Below are positions 1 through 11,700 of a DNA stretch of 64,000 nucleotides, piece after piece. The translations under genes and the position numbers were made by a program. Numbering within the stretch: the stretch's first letter is position 1; each line of letters starts with the position of its first letter. Source of the DNA: Apostichopus japonicus (lineage: Eukaryota > Echinodermata > Holothuroidea > Aspidochirotida > Stichopodidae); NCBI RefSeq assembly GCF_037975245.1, contig NC_092581.1:15082303-15146302 (forward strand), in the 5' to 3' direction. Below the pieces are notes generated by a model. It did no database searches, was not told the DNA's origin, and saw only the letters and a program-made list of their open reading frames with translations.

Positions 1-339
1 AGATGCAGTACCTTTCAGGTGGGGTCGATGGATCAACGGTTTCCGGTTCGTTGTTGATGTTTAGATGCTCGGTATGAATTACTTCCTCTTCAACTGGCTT
101 TTGTGCTTTATTTTCCCCATTCGATGTAATCGTAGTCTTCTTTCGTTTCTGGGTTCGCAATAATTTCTTAATGGCAGTGTGAGTTGCAAACTTTCGATAT
201 AAGCGAATGCTCAAGCTGAGAATAGTTTTCTTTTTATGTTGGTTAGGACCCAGCAATAGGACAGATGCTTTGTACCAAAGACTTTGAGGACGACGGTGAG
301 ATTTTGTGACAGGCTTTCTTGATGGGTTGGACACAATGA
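1..339 (-). CDS. Probable internal coding exon of an unrecognised gene (runs off window)
   Basis: On the minus strand a good acceptor (TTTACAG, 346-340) is followed by 112 open codons to the window edge. There is no initiator Met, which fits an internal exon. The first half is basic, with stretches reading NPSRKPVTKSHRRP and LLRTQKRKKTT and a short hydrophobic patch SVLLLG. The second half is hydrophilic and acidic and reads like ordinary low-complexity animal protein. I do not recognise the family and see no catalytic motif. The support is an open frame of this length in AT-rich DNA plus the splice site; there is no homology call. It could be a chance open frame, but it is far longer than neighbouring ones in the same frame. 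Confidence 0.4.
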
Positions 340-1585
340 CTGTAAAGACATTTAATATTTGAACTAATTAGATTTGTACATAAAAAATGTGAAATGAATC
401 TATTATCAACATGACGTGTACTCAACCTATACATATCGTTCAGTCTCCTGAAAGGATGTCATGGTTTCCTTCCCATGTTTCCTTCCCAATTCACGTGAAT
501 CGTAAACTGTGGCCCTTTCGGCTACCACATGTATATTTATTCGCTTGGAATATGTGCAAAGGGAGACTTAGTTAACGTTAATGTGTATAGGTATGTTGTG
601 TATGCGTACGTACGTATGTGTATCAGCTAAACGCGATATCTCTAGAATCGTGTGCCATATGATGACAACATATGGTAGGGAGTAGCTGGGCCAAGGTTCT
701 TGACCTTATAATTTTAAGGCGCAAATTATGGTAATTGATTAGTATAATTTGCATAATATATGCAAGTGAATCAATTAAGATTGGTAACGTGTTATCTCCA
801 CAATCGTGTGTCAGAGGATGAAAAATAATCCAACATATTGGATTTGGGGCCAAAATGTGTGAAGTAATTAGGTTTATTAACGTTTTACCTCCAGAACCGT
901 ACAATAGATGATCACATCTGACCTAAAATGTAAAGATGTAAAAATTTTGTTATGCTTATTTGCATATTTTTTTGCATTTTACATCTTATCTATGCAACCG
1001 CACAAAATCACCAATATGTTCATAATACTAATTCTCACTTTATATTACTCTTCCCCTTAATCCCGTTTTTTTTATAACGTGTATATTTTTATTACGTGTA
1101 TATGCTCCTATAGCATGGGCGTCAACAGGTGGGGGCGGGGGATATGCCCCTCCCACTTTCAGGAGTGGGGATATCATATAATTTGTCGCCCCACCGCCCC
1201 CACCACACTTTTGCGAACAGTAATAAAAAATAATAGTTATATGCCCGATTTTGTATCACAATTGTTGCGCTGATTCGAGTGGAATCAAATTTGAAAATTG
1301 CGAAAGACACAGTATCCTCTTTCATTATCAATAACACTGGAAATCAGAACGGCTTCCTCCTTGTCCATTAGGTAGGACTAGGACACACAACAAGGGCGAT
1401 ACAATAAGAATTGTGGACGTCAGCCGCGCAGGCAATTATTTAGAACACAATGAGCTCGCGCTAAGCGCGCCAAAATCACAGTGTAAACATGTCTTCGACA
1501 GGCTAACCAGTGGCGGAGATTTCTTGTCAGAAGTGGGAGGGTTGCAGGCCATTGATGAAATAAAAAGTCATAACTGCTGGCTCAC
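340..1585. other. Gene-free spacer with degenerate repeats
   Basis: No coding exon is supported here. At about 630, 785 and 880 there are three diverged copies of a motif of the form tATCTCnAnAATCGTGTG followed by a GATGA box, which look like an old tandem repeat. Around 1107-1210 a G/C-rich inverted stretch (ggtgggggcggggg paired with ccccaccgccccc) looks like part of a DNA-transposon derivative beginning GCATGGGCG. Confidence 0.4.
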
Positions 1586-1690
1586 TATCTAAGTGGAGCG
1601 CCACCATAAGTTGGCGCGAAGTGCACAAGAATTTTTTGGCAAATATTGCCTCCCAGATTGCAGTAAATGGCACTGCCCAGGCCTTGAAAA
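1586..1690 (+). repeat. ~110-bp dispersed repeat, copy 1 of 5
   Basis: It begins ATCTAAGTGGAGCGCCACCA, continues with TTGGCGCG, and ends in a segment resembling CTCCCAGATTGCAG then CCAGGCCTTGAAAA. The same order of blocks recurs at 1747, 2355, 7006 and 7416. No coding frame is conserved between copies. Confidence 0.7.
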
Positions 1691-1746
1691 GCTGCATTTT
1701 ACCAGGGGCGTATGCAGGATTTTCTAACCCGGGGGGCGCGTATTAC

Positions 1747-1850
1747 TATCTAAGCGGAGCGCCACCATTGGTTGGCGCGCAGCGTACAAGCAAATTTCTG
1801 GTTTTGGTACCGCCAGATCACCGGAAATGGCACTTCTCGGGCTTGAATCT
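1747..1850 (+). repeat. ~110-bp dispersed repeat, copy 2 of 5
   Basis: It carries ATCTAAGCGGAGCGCCACCA and GTTGGCGCGCAGCG, then CGCCAGATCACCGG and a block like CTCGGGCTTGAA. It lies 161 bp after copy 1. Between the two copies is a stretch starting CAGGGGCGTATGCAGGA, which resembles the terminal sequence of common non-autonomous DNA elements. Confidence 0.7.
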
Positions 1851-2298
1851 GACCAACCATATGTACACTTTTGCCTGAGAACCAAGTTTTTTCCAAATAA
1901 TTTTTTTCTCATCTATAACCTTTTTGAAGATTGTCACCAGTCACACATCATGTTCGACTTCATCACATATCCTGTGGATCATTGCTTCTTCATCGCGGCC
2001 CACAATATCCGTCAGCCCCACTGTTCAGGATTTGAAAATTCACAAATCTCGTGAATAAATTCACTTCAAAACATACCCATAATGTTGCACAAAATATCAT
2101 CTTTGGATAACCGATATAGATGAACCTCCTCCAAACCCTAACAGACGGGTCAAAATTGCACGAGTATGATGAAGTATGAGGAAGAATGTTGGTTAGGGAA
2201 TTTTAGAAAATTCAGACGGCGACTAAAAATTTGAAGGAAATAAAAATATACCAGATATTTCCGAAACCGAACACTATACACACAAGGACAGTTTTGAG

Positions 2299-2851
2299 CA
2301 TGGGCGCAGATCAGTCTTGGATAATGGTGAGGACGCGTGTCTGTTCTTTGACACTATCTAAGCGGAGCGCGACCATGGGTTCGCGCGTATCGTACGATTT
2401 TATAGGCAAATATACCTCCCAGATCGCCGGAAATAACACTTCCCAGACCTAATGATGCTCCTAAACCTCCTTAAGTTTTAGATCTCATGGCTTAGATATT
2501 TAGTTTGGATAAATACATGGGCGTCTGCAGAAAGAAAATCAGGGGACAAATAATCCAAGTAGACTTTTGTATATACGATGGGTCTGGGGTCCTCTCCCAG
2601 AAAACAAATATAGACTGCCGCAAATGCGATTTCCGTCCTATATTTAACAACTGTGGATAAAATACAATAAAATGAGAACTGCTGCATGTCATTTGCACAA
2701 TGCTGGATCAAACTGCGCCAAAGTTCAGTACAGGGGAACTTGAAATGCAGCTATTGGTCAAGACAAATTGGTGGGGACACGGTATATCATGTCCCCACTG
2801 AAAAAGTTGGTGGGGACGCGTCCCCTGTCCTCACCAGGATCTGCGCCCATG
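2299..2851. mobile_element. Short inverted-repeat element containing repeat copy 3
   Basis: CATGGGCGCAGATC at 2299-2312 is repeated exactly and inverted at 2838-2851, giving a 553-bp unit with 14-bp perfect terminal repeats. It has no transposase-like frame, so it would be non-autonomous. Inside, at 2355-2455, is the third copy of the ~110-bp repeat. Near the right end, two blocks of GTGGGGAC type face each other. I see no convincing target-site duplication, so the exact ends are uncertain. Confidence 0.55.
2355..2455 (+). repeat. ~110-bp dispersed repeat, copy 3 of 5
   Basis: It carries ATCTAAGCGGAGCGCGACCA, TTCGCGCG, CTCCCAGATCGCCGGAAA and CCCAGACCT in the same order as the other copies. 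It sits inside the 2299-2851 inverted-repeat element. Confidence 0.7.
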
Positions 2852-4227
2852 GTTTGGAGGCTGTTTATCGTGGAACGCCATTTTCATGCTCACTGATATG
2901 ATGTGATATCTGCTGTTTGCTTTACAAATTCGGATAATTTTGTCACTGTTCCTCTTTCTCTTCCCGTTTTCTTGCCGTATTTTCTACTCCATCCTTTTCT
3001 CCTTTGCTCTCTTTCTTCTTTTTCTTTTCCTTCCTTCACCTCGTTGAAGTTGGCAAGTGTATACAGTTCCAAAGCTATTCAACAGCAACAAAACGTTATT
3101 TTGTGTATGTCTGTTGTGGGGTGAAGTTAGCGCTATGAGCTACAAGTTCCAATGCGCAAGGTGGGGGAAAGGGGCTAAAAATAATGTGTGGGTCAATTCT
3201 AACTCGGTTTTCGGTCGTTAATTGTTGATGTAGCCTACCAGGTAAAAGGTTGAAATGACTTTAACAATTTCAAATTTAATAATTTGATTTATTATGCCAT
3301 TTGGAGCACATAAAATAGGCTATAACAGAACATTACTGGCAAAAACTGGGGGGGGGGGGGGGGTGATTGTGTGGGCCAACCCCCCTCTTCAAAAAGTGGG
3401 GGGTTAACCCCCCCCCCCCCCCCACCCCCCCCCCCCGTTTCTCCGCCCAATCATTTAATGTGTGTGGATGTACGTAATAACATACCATTGTACAAACCTA
3501 TAACCGCCCGCGATGCGCGCTTGTTAGATGATTTAATTTCGTAGTTGAAAATGTCCGAAAATACTTAGGCTATACAGAAGTACATTGGATATATGAACTT
3601 ATTAGTAATGGGTAAAACATAAAAATGTAAAAATAGGGGGGGATATTTTATATTATGTCCCACCATCTCAAATCGCGGGGCACCCCCCCCCCCCATCCAC
3701 CCCCAGAGGATTGCCCGTGCAACCTACATTAAAAAAGAGAGGTATACAGGCCTACTTCCCTACGTTTAACATGGAAATAACAGTGAATGTTACCAGAAAA
3801 TCCAATCATCGATAATTGTCTCCCATTTATATTCTACCATCAGTTCCTATCGATTAAGCTACGCCTATACCAGCAGCCAGGCTTCGTGGAAACCGAGTCG
3901 AGAAACTGGGCAACAGCCGCTATGTTGTCGGTATATTTCAAAGGTCCCAGACTGAACGTATTTCCAAACACACGGAAGCGCTTGGACAAACGTAGATTTA
4001 AATACACAGGCCGACAAAGATATCTTTCTTGCCCACTCCGCTATTATGCAAAACATACTAAATTTGTAAATTTAAGCTTCTTATCGGTTAAAGACCAAGT
4101 TACATGAAAACTTGGCTTCAGTTATTCTAATACCTTGTATTTAGTACATTGAGCCTTGAGGAAATCAAAACTCCACACCGAGTTTCATTCGATACGTTTA
4201 TAAAAATAAGTCACATCTGTTATCGCG
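2852..4227. other. Gene-free spacer
   Basis: Apart from the G/C homopolymers at 3348-3435 and C-rich runs near 3685, I see no splice-supported coding sequence. A 106-codon open frame at 3787-4107 has no recognisable domain and no splice context. Confidence 0.5.
3348..3423. repeat. G16 and C16 homopolymers able to pair as a hairpin
   Basis: A run of 16 G (3348-3363) is followed 44 bp later by a run of 16 C (3408-3423), and after one A by about 12 more C. Shorter G6 and C6 runs lie in the loop. The pair can form a 16-bp G:C stem, and each run alone could form a G-quadruplex. Exact run lengths in an assembly are unreliable. Confidence 0.75.
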
Positions 4228-4681
4228 TATGGCAAGCCGTTTTAACATTTACCTCGCAATTCGACTTAAGTCGAATACATTTCACTTAAGTGGAATTCAA
4301 TTTCACTTAAGCAGAATACTATTTAACTTAAGTGGAATTCTATTTCACTTAAGTGGAATACCATTCCACTTAAGCTTAATTGTATTTTACTTAAGCTGAA
4401 TTCATCAACTTGTCACTGCATTTTACTTAAGCTAAATTCTATATCACTTAAGTGGAATTGCATTCCCCTTAAGTGGAATTGTATTCCACTTAAGTGGAAA
4501 TGCATTTCACTTAAGTGGAGTTGTATTCTACTTAAGTGGAATACAATTCAACTTAGGTGGAATGTCCTGTCTATTTCACTTAAGTGGAATACAATTCTAC
4601 TTAAGTAGAATGTATTCCACTTAAGTGAATGTATTCGACTTAAGTCGAATTGCGAGGTAAATGTTAAAACGGCTTGCCATA
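4228..4681. mobile_element. Foldback MITE made of CTTAAG palindromes
   Basis: The first 54 bp (starting TATGGCAAGCCGTTTTAAC, 4228-4281) recur exactly and inverted at 4628-4681. The 6-bp sequence ATCGCG lies directly outside both ends (4222-4227 and 4682-4687) and is a likely target-site duplication. A TA duplication with termini TGGCAAGCC is an alternative reading. The interior holds no frame but is an irregular array of about twenty short palindromes of the form TTCACTTAAGTGGAAT, spaced roughly 16-25 bp apart. The whole element is one inverted repeat filled with smaller inverted repeats. No transposase is present, so the superfamily cannot be assigned. Confidence 0.8.
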
Positions 4682-4860
4682 ATCGCGCGACATCTTGTGA
4701 CATTGAAGGGGGAACCGCGGGTGTGGCAGGGAATAGTGTCCGGGCGTCTCACGGACACTAGTCCCCTGAGAATTTTGTCTGTAGGACAACTTTCCCCGGA
4801 GGAATTGTGTCCGGAGGACAGTAACTTCTGTCTGGACGGACATTATCAACTAGGATGAAA

Positions 4861-5401
4861 CGTCCGATTACAGTCCACGAGACCGAAGGTCTGCGAGACC
4901 AAAGGTTCGCGAGACCGAAGGTCTGCGAGACCGAAATTATAAAGGTCCGCGAGACCGAAATTAAAAAAGGTCCGCGAGACCGAAATTAAAGAAAGGTCCG
5001 CGAGACCGAAATTAAAAAGGTCCGCGTGACCGAAGGTCTCGCGGAATTCACCCGATGAAACTGGCAAAACATTACACCAGATCGCATCTAACGACCTTCA
5101 ATATTTCAAACAAATCTCAACAGAGACCCCCCCCCCCATATCAATCTCGAAATGTGCCCCGCTTTAAATTTCTGGCTACGTCGATGTCGTGGGGCCTAGT
5201 AATAGTTTCGGTCTCTCGGACCTTCGGTCCCGCGGACCTTGTTTTCAAATACGGTCTCGTGGACCTTTTTTTGATTTAGGTGTCGCCGACCTTTCTTTCC
5301 TTTCGGTCTCGAGGACCTTTTTTAATTTCGGTCTCGCGGACCTTCGGTCTCGCGGAATTCCCCCAAACGTCCGTGTGTGGTGATTTTCTGTCCGCGCGGA
5401 C
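4861..5401. mobile_element. Foldback element with GGTCTCGCGGACC arrays
   Basis: About seven units of the form GGTCYGCGAGACCGAA (4870-5040) are mirrored by an inverted array of TTCGGTCTCGCGGACC units at 5208-5355, around a ~165-bp spacer. The 9-bp sequence AGGATGAAA stands directly outside both ends (4852-4860 and 5402-5410) and may be a target-site duplication. Units are joined by A/T spacers of varying length (ATTAAAAAA types). Further GTCC/GGAC palindromes at 4737-4850 may belong to the same or a nested element. No coding capacity is seen. Confidence 0.6.
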
Positions 5402-5410
5402 AGGATGAAA

Positions 5411-5839
5411 AGAATGGCTCGAAACAAATAGGATAAAAGTGTCATGTATAAGTACCTGGATGAGTGATTGATAGTTAGAAAGTTGCCATGGGATCTGTCA
5501 TTGAGTGACAGGGTTACACCTCACTGATGTAGGAAGCATACATTGGAATGGAACAACATATACTTTGTTATCTATTGTAAGCATTTTGAAATGTTACAAA
5601 TTAATCTTTGAAGTGAACTTGCAGAATTTTGTATATTACTGACAGAAACTCTCACTGTAGACTTATTGTATGGAAGCAACCGTATAGAAAGGAAAGACTT
5701 CTTGTTTATTAACATAATTTTAACTAAGATTTTTAATGCGCTAATTATAAACAAAGTAGTTGTCAAAAGCGCCATACATATAAATATGAATAGGAAGAAA
5801 AGCAAAAATAATAATGCAACAATGAAATATAATTACAAA
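5411..5839. other. AT-rich spacer
   Basis: No coding exon, RNA gene or clear repeat is visible. It is ordinary AT-rich sequence between the foldback element and a LINE remnant. Confidence 0.5.
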
Positions 5840-6342
5840 TCAAATTGAAAATTTTTTAGCATAGAGGTAGGTTTTTAGTTTAGATTTGAAAAGTGGTTTA
5901 TTAGTTAAACATTTAAATGGTTTGGGAGGGAGGGAATTCCACAATTTGGGACCAGAAACTGAAAAAGCACGGTTGGCATAAGTAATCCCATTGGTCCTAG
6001 GTTCAAGGAGGGTAATAATTTTTGACCGAAGGGTGGCACGCTTGTATTGCTTTACTATTAGAAGTTCTGAAAGGTAGTTAGGAGATTTGTGGATTAAAAT
6101 AAGAACTTTGAAATGTATACGCGTTTCAATTGCAAGCAAGTGTAATGCTTTAAGAAGAGGGGTAACATGTGTAAACTTAGTTTGCTTGAAGATAAGTTTG
6201 GCAGTCCAGTTTTAATTTTTTTTTGCAAACGAATTACCAGATTTTTTGGAAGGCCAATGAAAATAGAATTACAGAAATCAAGGCGGGGTGTAACAAAAGC
6301 ATGGATTAATTGCACAACAGAAGGGTAGAACCGTGCGTGCAA
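5840..6342 (-). pseudogene. Dead non-LTR retrotransposon (reverse transcriptase C-terminus)
   Basis: Two overlapping minus-strand frames (6342-6094 and 6139-5840) carry the end of a LINE reverse transcriptase. The upstream frame has the pattern TPRLDFCNSIFIGLPKN; the downstream one has YKRATLRSK and AFSVSGPKLWNSLPP. This LWNSLP block is typical of the RT thumb region in Jockey/CR1-like LINEs. The copy is 5'-truncated, and at least one frameshift separates the two parts, so it is inactive. The clade cannot be fixed without a database comparison. Confidence 0.85.
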
Positions 6343-7005
6343 ATATGTAACTACTAAGAATTTTTGGGCCTGCGCGTTTCATTCAACGTTAACGACGTAG
6401 ACGGCACATTTGGCTTACTTCACTAAGTATAGAATACGTCTTACAGTAGAATACAAATACGCATGCGTGAAATAAAAACTTTTTCACACCGAGAACGCAG
6501 AGCGGGAGATTTCCACATTTCCCGTGTATCGAATAAAGTATGATTCTGACCCCGGATTTGACCTCCATGCTCCGGGTGGCGGGGAAACTTTCCGCCTCTG
6601 CGTATCGGTTGAAATACATTTGCCGTCGACCTACATGGTTGACCTTTCTCCAACGTTTAGAAATTCCGACCTTCCAAACAACTACCCTAATGGTAGTAAC
6701 GATTGATAAGCAGCAGAGTCAGACAGACATGACTAATTAGTTCAGAAGAAAAATTTAACATTATGCAGCCTTCTGACAGTCGACGATCGAAATATAGCGG
6801 ACAGCGCCCCCCTGGGTGTAGTCTTCATGAGAATAATAACATTTGCGGCCTCCTTCCCACAACAGTCGACAACTGTAGAGGTCTTTTAGGTGAATCAAAC
6901 AATGTAGCTGCATTTATGCAATTTGTGTCTTGGGGACAGGGACAGGGGCGCGGCCAATCTTAATTTTTTAGGGGGCAAAATGATTTCATGGGGGATGGGG
7001 CTGTG
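6343..7005. other. Gene-free spacer
   Basis: Only chance open frames of about 60-75 codons on both strands, with no splice context or recognisable product. A fragment GGACAGGGGCGCGGCCAAT near 6940 resembles the end of the GGGGCG-type elements seen at 1700. Confidence 0.45.
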
Positions 7006-7120
7006 ATCTAAGTGGAGCGCCACCATCGGTTGGCGCGTAGCGTAGCGACGAAATTGTTGTCAAAAATGCCGCCCAGATTACAGGAAAATTACAATGAAAA
7101 TTTCCCACGCCATGTTGACC
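7006..7120 (+). repeat. ~110-bp dispersed repeat, copy 4 of 5
   Basis: It has ATCTAAGTGGAGCGCCACCA, TCGGTTGGCGCGTAGCG and GCCCAGATTACAGGAAAA in the family order. Confidence 0.7.
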
Positions 7121-7415
7121 TAAGCAAGTTGCTATTTTAGACACAGTGTTACATGGGTTCCCTGTCACATACACACGTCGCAGCATATTGTAAAGCTGGA
7201 AGACAGGATAAATAATTATTTATACAAGGGGATACTTTTGTTATATCGTTGCTCAATCAGTCCTGACCTATTTATGTTCTCAATACAAAATCTAATAATA
7301 TACCATTTAACCATTGCAACATAAGCAACAAGCAACATAAGCAATTGAAAGGCACCGTAGGTGTACGAAGCTCCGCAAACCCGATGGGCGGAAGTTGAAA
7401 TTCGAAATGCGCGAC

Positions 7416-7520
7416 ATCATTTAAGCGGAGCGCAACCATCGGTTGGCGCGTAGCGAACAAAATTATAAATATACCTCCTAGATCGCCGGAAATGACACTT
7501 TCCAGACCTTGAAAATTGCT
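7416..7520 (+). repeat. ~110-bp dispersed repeat, copy 5 of 5
   Basis: It has TTTAAGCGGAGCGCAACCA, GGTTGGCGCGTAGCG, CTCCTAGATCGCCGGAAA and TTCCAGACCTTGAAAA. It is the copy closest in sequence to the second half of copy 3. Confidence 0.7.
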
Positions 7521-8700
7521 TGAAAACCTCCTTTATTTTGACTTCTCTTGAATCAAAATTAGTTTGTTAAAAATGTTACCGCCCAGTGGCATGCGCATGA
7601 TTTCATAGGAAGGAACATCAAATACCCCGACTGGATTTCTGTTGGGTAGAACTGAATTTTTTGGTAATGCGTAACGGAAGGACACATAGTGAGCGCAGGG
7701 CCAATCGCGAAGTAAGGGGGGGGGGGATTATTGTGTCTTAGTCCAAATTGGCGGGTATTTGCTCCAAAGTAAACAATTGTGATGATGCCGCCGGATAAAA
7801 ATATACACGCTCGCGGAGCGCGCGAAAATTTTTGCCCACTGTTACACATGTTTGACCATTAAGATGGACTACAGCAACATTATAGTTGAAGAATAATTAC
7901 GGTCACAAATAATTCATTCCTCAGCCCCTTCTATTTTCTATCCTTCATGCACTTTTTTTAATCCCCCGACAGAGTGATTACACCCCGACTGACCACGAAG
8001 GTGGGGCATGGCCCCGCCCCCTTTGCGCACGCCACTGTGTCGGACACCCTTGATGTTATTATCCTGTATTTAAAAGAACAGATAACTGACCTTGTTGGAT
8101 CGCCCGTAGGATTTCATTATCGGAGAATGTTGTCTTCGATTGGAACGGCATCATTGAACGATTACAATTTCCTAACTTTATGGTATACTGCTTTACAATT
8201 CATTATCCATGTCAATCGACCGAAATGAAATCAATGCCTATAATATCCTTGTCCAATAAAAGCTTAAATTGTGATGAGGCTGCTTTCACCGTCCACGGAA
8301 AGTAGACATACATCGGGACATATTGACTTTACTCGTCCGCCTCTTATTTTGAAGATTTACACTTAGGCCTACATCTCTCTTCGAGCTGATTGGTCAGCTC
8401 GACATACCTTGATCGCAGTGTATATAATTTGTAACATTATAGTGAGCATATTACGAAGAGCCTTCCCGCGTTTTTTATTTTTTTATTTTATAGGTCGGAG
8501 TCATAACAGACGCAATAGATCATTTCACAACGGACATGTTTGTAAAATGATGTACAATCATATTTTTACTTGTATGATATCCAAATCAATTGTAGTATAA
8601 GAAAATCATAGCAAAGGTCACTGAACTTTAGAATCAACAAACTATTAGATTTCCGGTGCACACATTTCTTTTCATCACACGTTGTGCCGGGGTGTGGGGG
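7521..8700. other. Spacer before the satellite
   Basis: No coding exon is supported. Around 7985-8035 the sequence GGTGGGGCATGGCCCCGCCC with GCACGCCACTG looks like the end of another GGGGCG-type non-autonomous element. The rest is AT-rich without visible structure. Confidence 0.4.
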
Positions 8701-11700
8701 GGGGTATGAATTATTTCTTTCAAGCCCTTTGTTCTCTCATATGTGGCGGTATCACGTCAAATAATACATCATATGAAAGATGATTATCGTATTAATTAGT
8801 AACAAAAGTTTGAATAAATTTCTATCAGGCTATAAATACCCTCGTTTTTGAAGGGGGGGGGGGTATTTCCAGAGCCCGTAGCTCTCTCATGTTTGGCGGT
8901 ATCATGCCAAATGATACATCATATGAAATGTAATTATTGTACCAATTAGTGACAACAGTTTGAAGAAATTTCTATAAGGCTAAATTCTCAGCCGCACCTA
9001 ATATATTCGTTGATATTGAAAAATATACTTTCCATCAGCATCTATGCACACGCGTGTATATTGTTTTCGAGGGGGGTATATCCAGAGCCCGTAGCTCTCT
9101 CATACTTGGCGGTATCACGCCAAAAAATACATCGAATGAAAGGTAATTGTCGTATTAATTAGTGACATATGTTTGAAGAAATTTCTATGAGGCTAAATAC
9201 CCAACCGCCGCTAATATATTTTAAGGGGGGTGGAGATATTTCAAGATTCCGTAGCACTCTCATTCGTGGCGGTATCACGCCAAGTAATACATCATATGAA
9301 AGGTAATTGTCGTATTAATTAGTGACATAAGTTTGAAGAAATTTCTATGAGGCTAAATACCCAACCGCCGCTAATATATTTTTTAATCTTGAAAAATATG
9401 GCACTTACCTAAATTTCCTCGTTTTTGAGAGCGGAGGGGGGGGGGGGGGATTTCCAGAGCCCGTACAACTCCCATACCTGCCGGTATCACGCCAAATAAT
9501 ACATCATAAGAAAGGTAATTATTGTATGAATTAGTGACATAAGTTTGAAGAAATTTCTATGAGGCTATATACCCAGCCGCACCTAATACATTATTTGATA
9601 TTGAAAAATATAGCACTTTCCTAAATTTGCTCGTTTTTTAGTGCACAGGGAGGGGGGGTGGAATTTCCAAAGCCCGTACAACTCCCATACTTGGCGGTAT
9701 CACGCCAAATAATACATCGAATGAAAGGTAATTGTCGTATTAATTAGTGACATAAGTTTGAAGAAATTTCTATGAGGCTAAATACCCAGCCGCACCTTAT
9801 ATTTTTTAATACTGAAAAATATGGCACTTTCCTAAATTTCCTCGTTTTTGAGGGCGGAGGGGGGGGGCTTTTCAGAGCCCGTACAACTCTCATACTTGAC
9901 GGTATCACGCCAAATAATACATCGAATGAAAGGTAATTGTCGTATTAATTAGTGACATAAGTTTGAATAATTTTGTATGAGGCTAAATACCCAGCCGCAC
10001 CTTATATTTTTTTCATATTGAAAAATATGGCACTTTCCTAAATTTCCTCGTTTTTAAGGGGGGTGGAGATATTTCAAGATTCCGTAGCACTCTCATTCGT
10101 AGCGGTATCACGCCAAGTAATACATCATATGAAAGGTAATTGTCGTATTAATTAGTGACATAAGTTTGAAGAAATTTCTATGAGGCTAAATACCCAGCCG
10201 CCGCTAATATATTTTTTAATCTTGAAAAATATGGCACTTACCTAAATTTCCTCGTTTGTGAGGGCGGAGGGGGGGGGGGATTTCCAGAGCCCGTACAACT
10301 CTCATATTTAGCGGTATCACGCCAAATAATACATCATATGAAAGGTAATTATTGTATGAATTAGTGACATAAGTTTGAAGAAATTTCTATGAGGCTAAAT
10401 ACCCAGCCGCACCTTATATGTTTTTCATATTGAAAAATATCGCACTTTCCTAAATTTCCTCATTTTGAAGGTGGGGGGGGGGGTGGGGATATTTCAAGAA
10501 TCCGTAGCACTCTCATTCGTGGCGGTATCACGCCAAATAATACATCATATGAAAGGTAATTGTCGTATTAATTAGTGACATAAGTTTGAAGAAATTTCTA
10601 TGAGGCTAAATTCTCAGCCGCACCTAATATATTCGTTGATATTGAAAAATATACTTTCCATCAGCATCTATGCACACGCGTGTATATTGTTTTCGAGGGG
10701 GTTATATCCAGAGCCCGTAGCTCTCTCATATTTGGCGGTATCACGCCAAAAAATACATCGAATGAAAGGTAGTTGTCGTATTAATTAGTGACATAAGTTT
10801 GAAGAAATTTCTATGAGGCTAAATACCCAGCCGCACCTTATATTTTTTTCATATTGAAAAATATGGCACTTTCCTAAATTTCCTCGTTTTTAAGGGGGGT
10901 GGAGATATTTCAAGATTCCGTAGCACTCTCATTCGTGGCGGTATCACGCCAAGTAATACATCATATGAAAGGTAATTGTCGTATTAATTAGTGACATAAG
11001 TTTGAAGAAATTTCTATGAGGCTAAATACCCAACCGCCGCTAATATATTTTTTAATCTTGAAAAATATGGCACTTACCTAAATTTCCTCGTTTTTGAGAG
11101 CGGAGGGGGGGGGGGGGATTTCCAGAGCCCGTACAACTCCCATACCTGCCGGTATCACGCCAAATAATACATCATAAGAAAGGTAATTATTGTATGAATT
11201 AGTGACATAAGTTTGAAGAAATTTCTATGAGGCTATATACCCAGCCGCACCTAATACATTATTTGATATTGAAAAATATAGCACTTTCCTAAATTTGCTC
11301 GTTTTTTAGTGCACAGGGAGGGGGGGGGGTGGAATTTCCAAAGCCCGTACAACTCCCATACTTGGCGGTATCACGCCAAATAATACATCGAATGAAAGGT
11401 AATTGTCGTATTAATTAGTGACATAAGTTTGAAGAAATTTCTATGAGGCTAAATACCCAGCCGCACCTTATATTTTTTAATACTGAAAAATATGGCACTT
11501 TCCTAAATTTCCTCGTTTTTGAGGGCGGAGGGGGGGGGGGGGCTTTTCAGAGCCCGTACAACTCTCATACTTGACGGTATCACGCCAAATAATACATCGA
11601 ATGAAAGGTAATTGTCGTATTAATTAGTGACATAAGTTTGAATAATTTTGTATGAGGCTAAATACCCAGCCGCACCTTATATTTTTTTCATATTGAAAAA

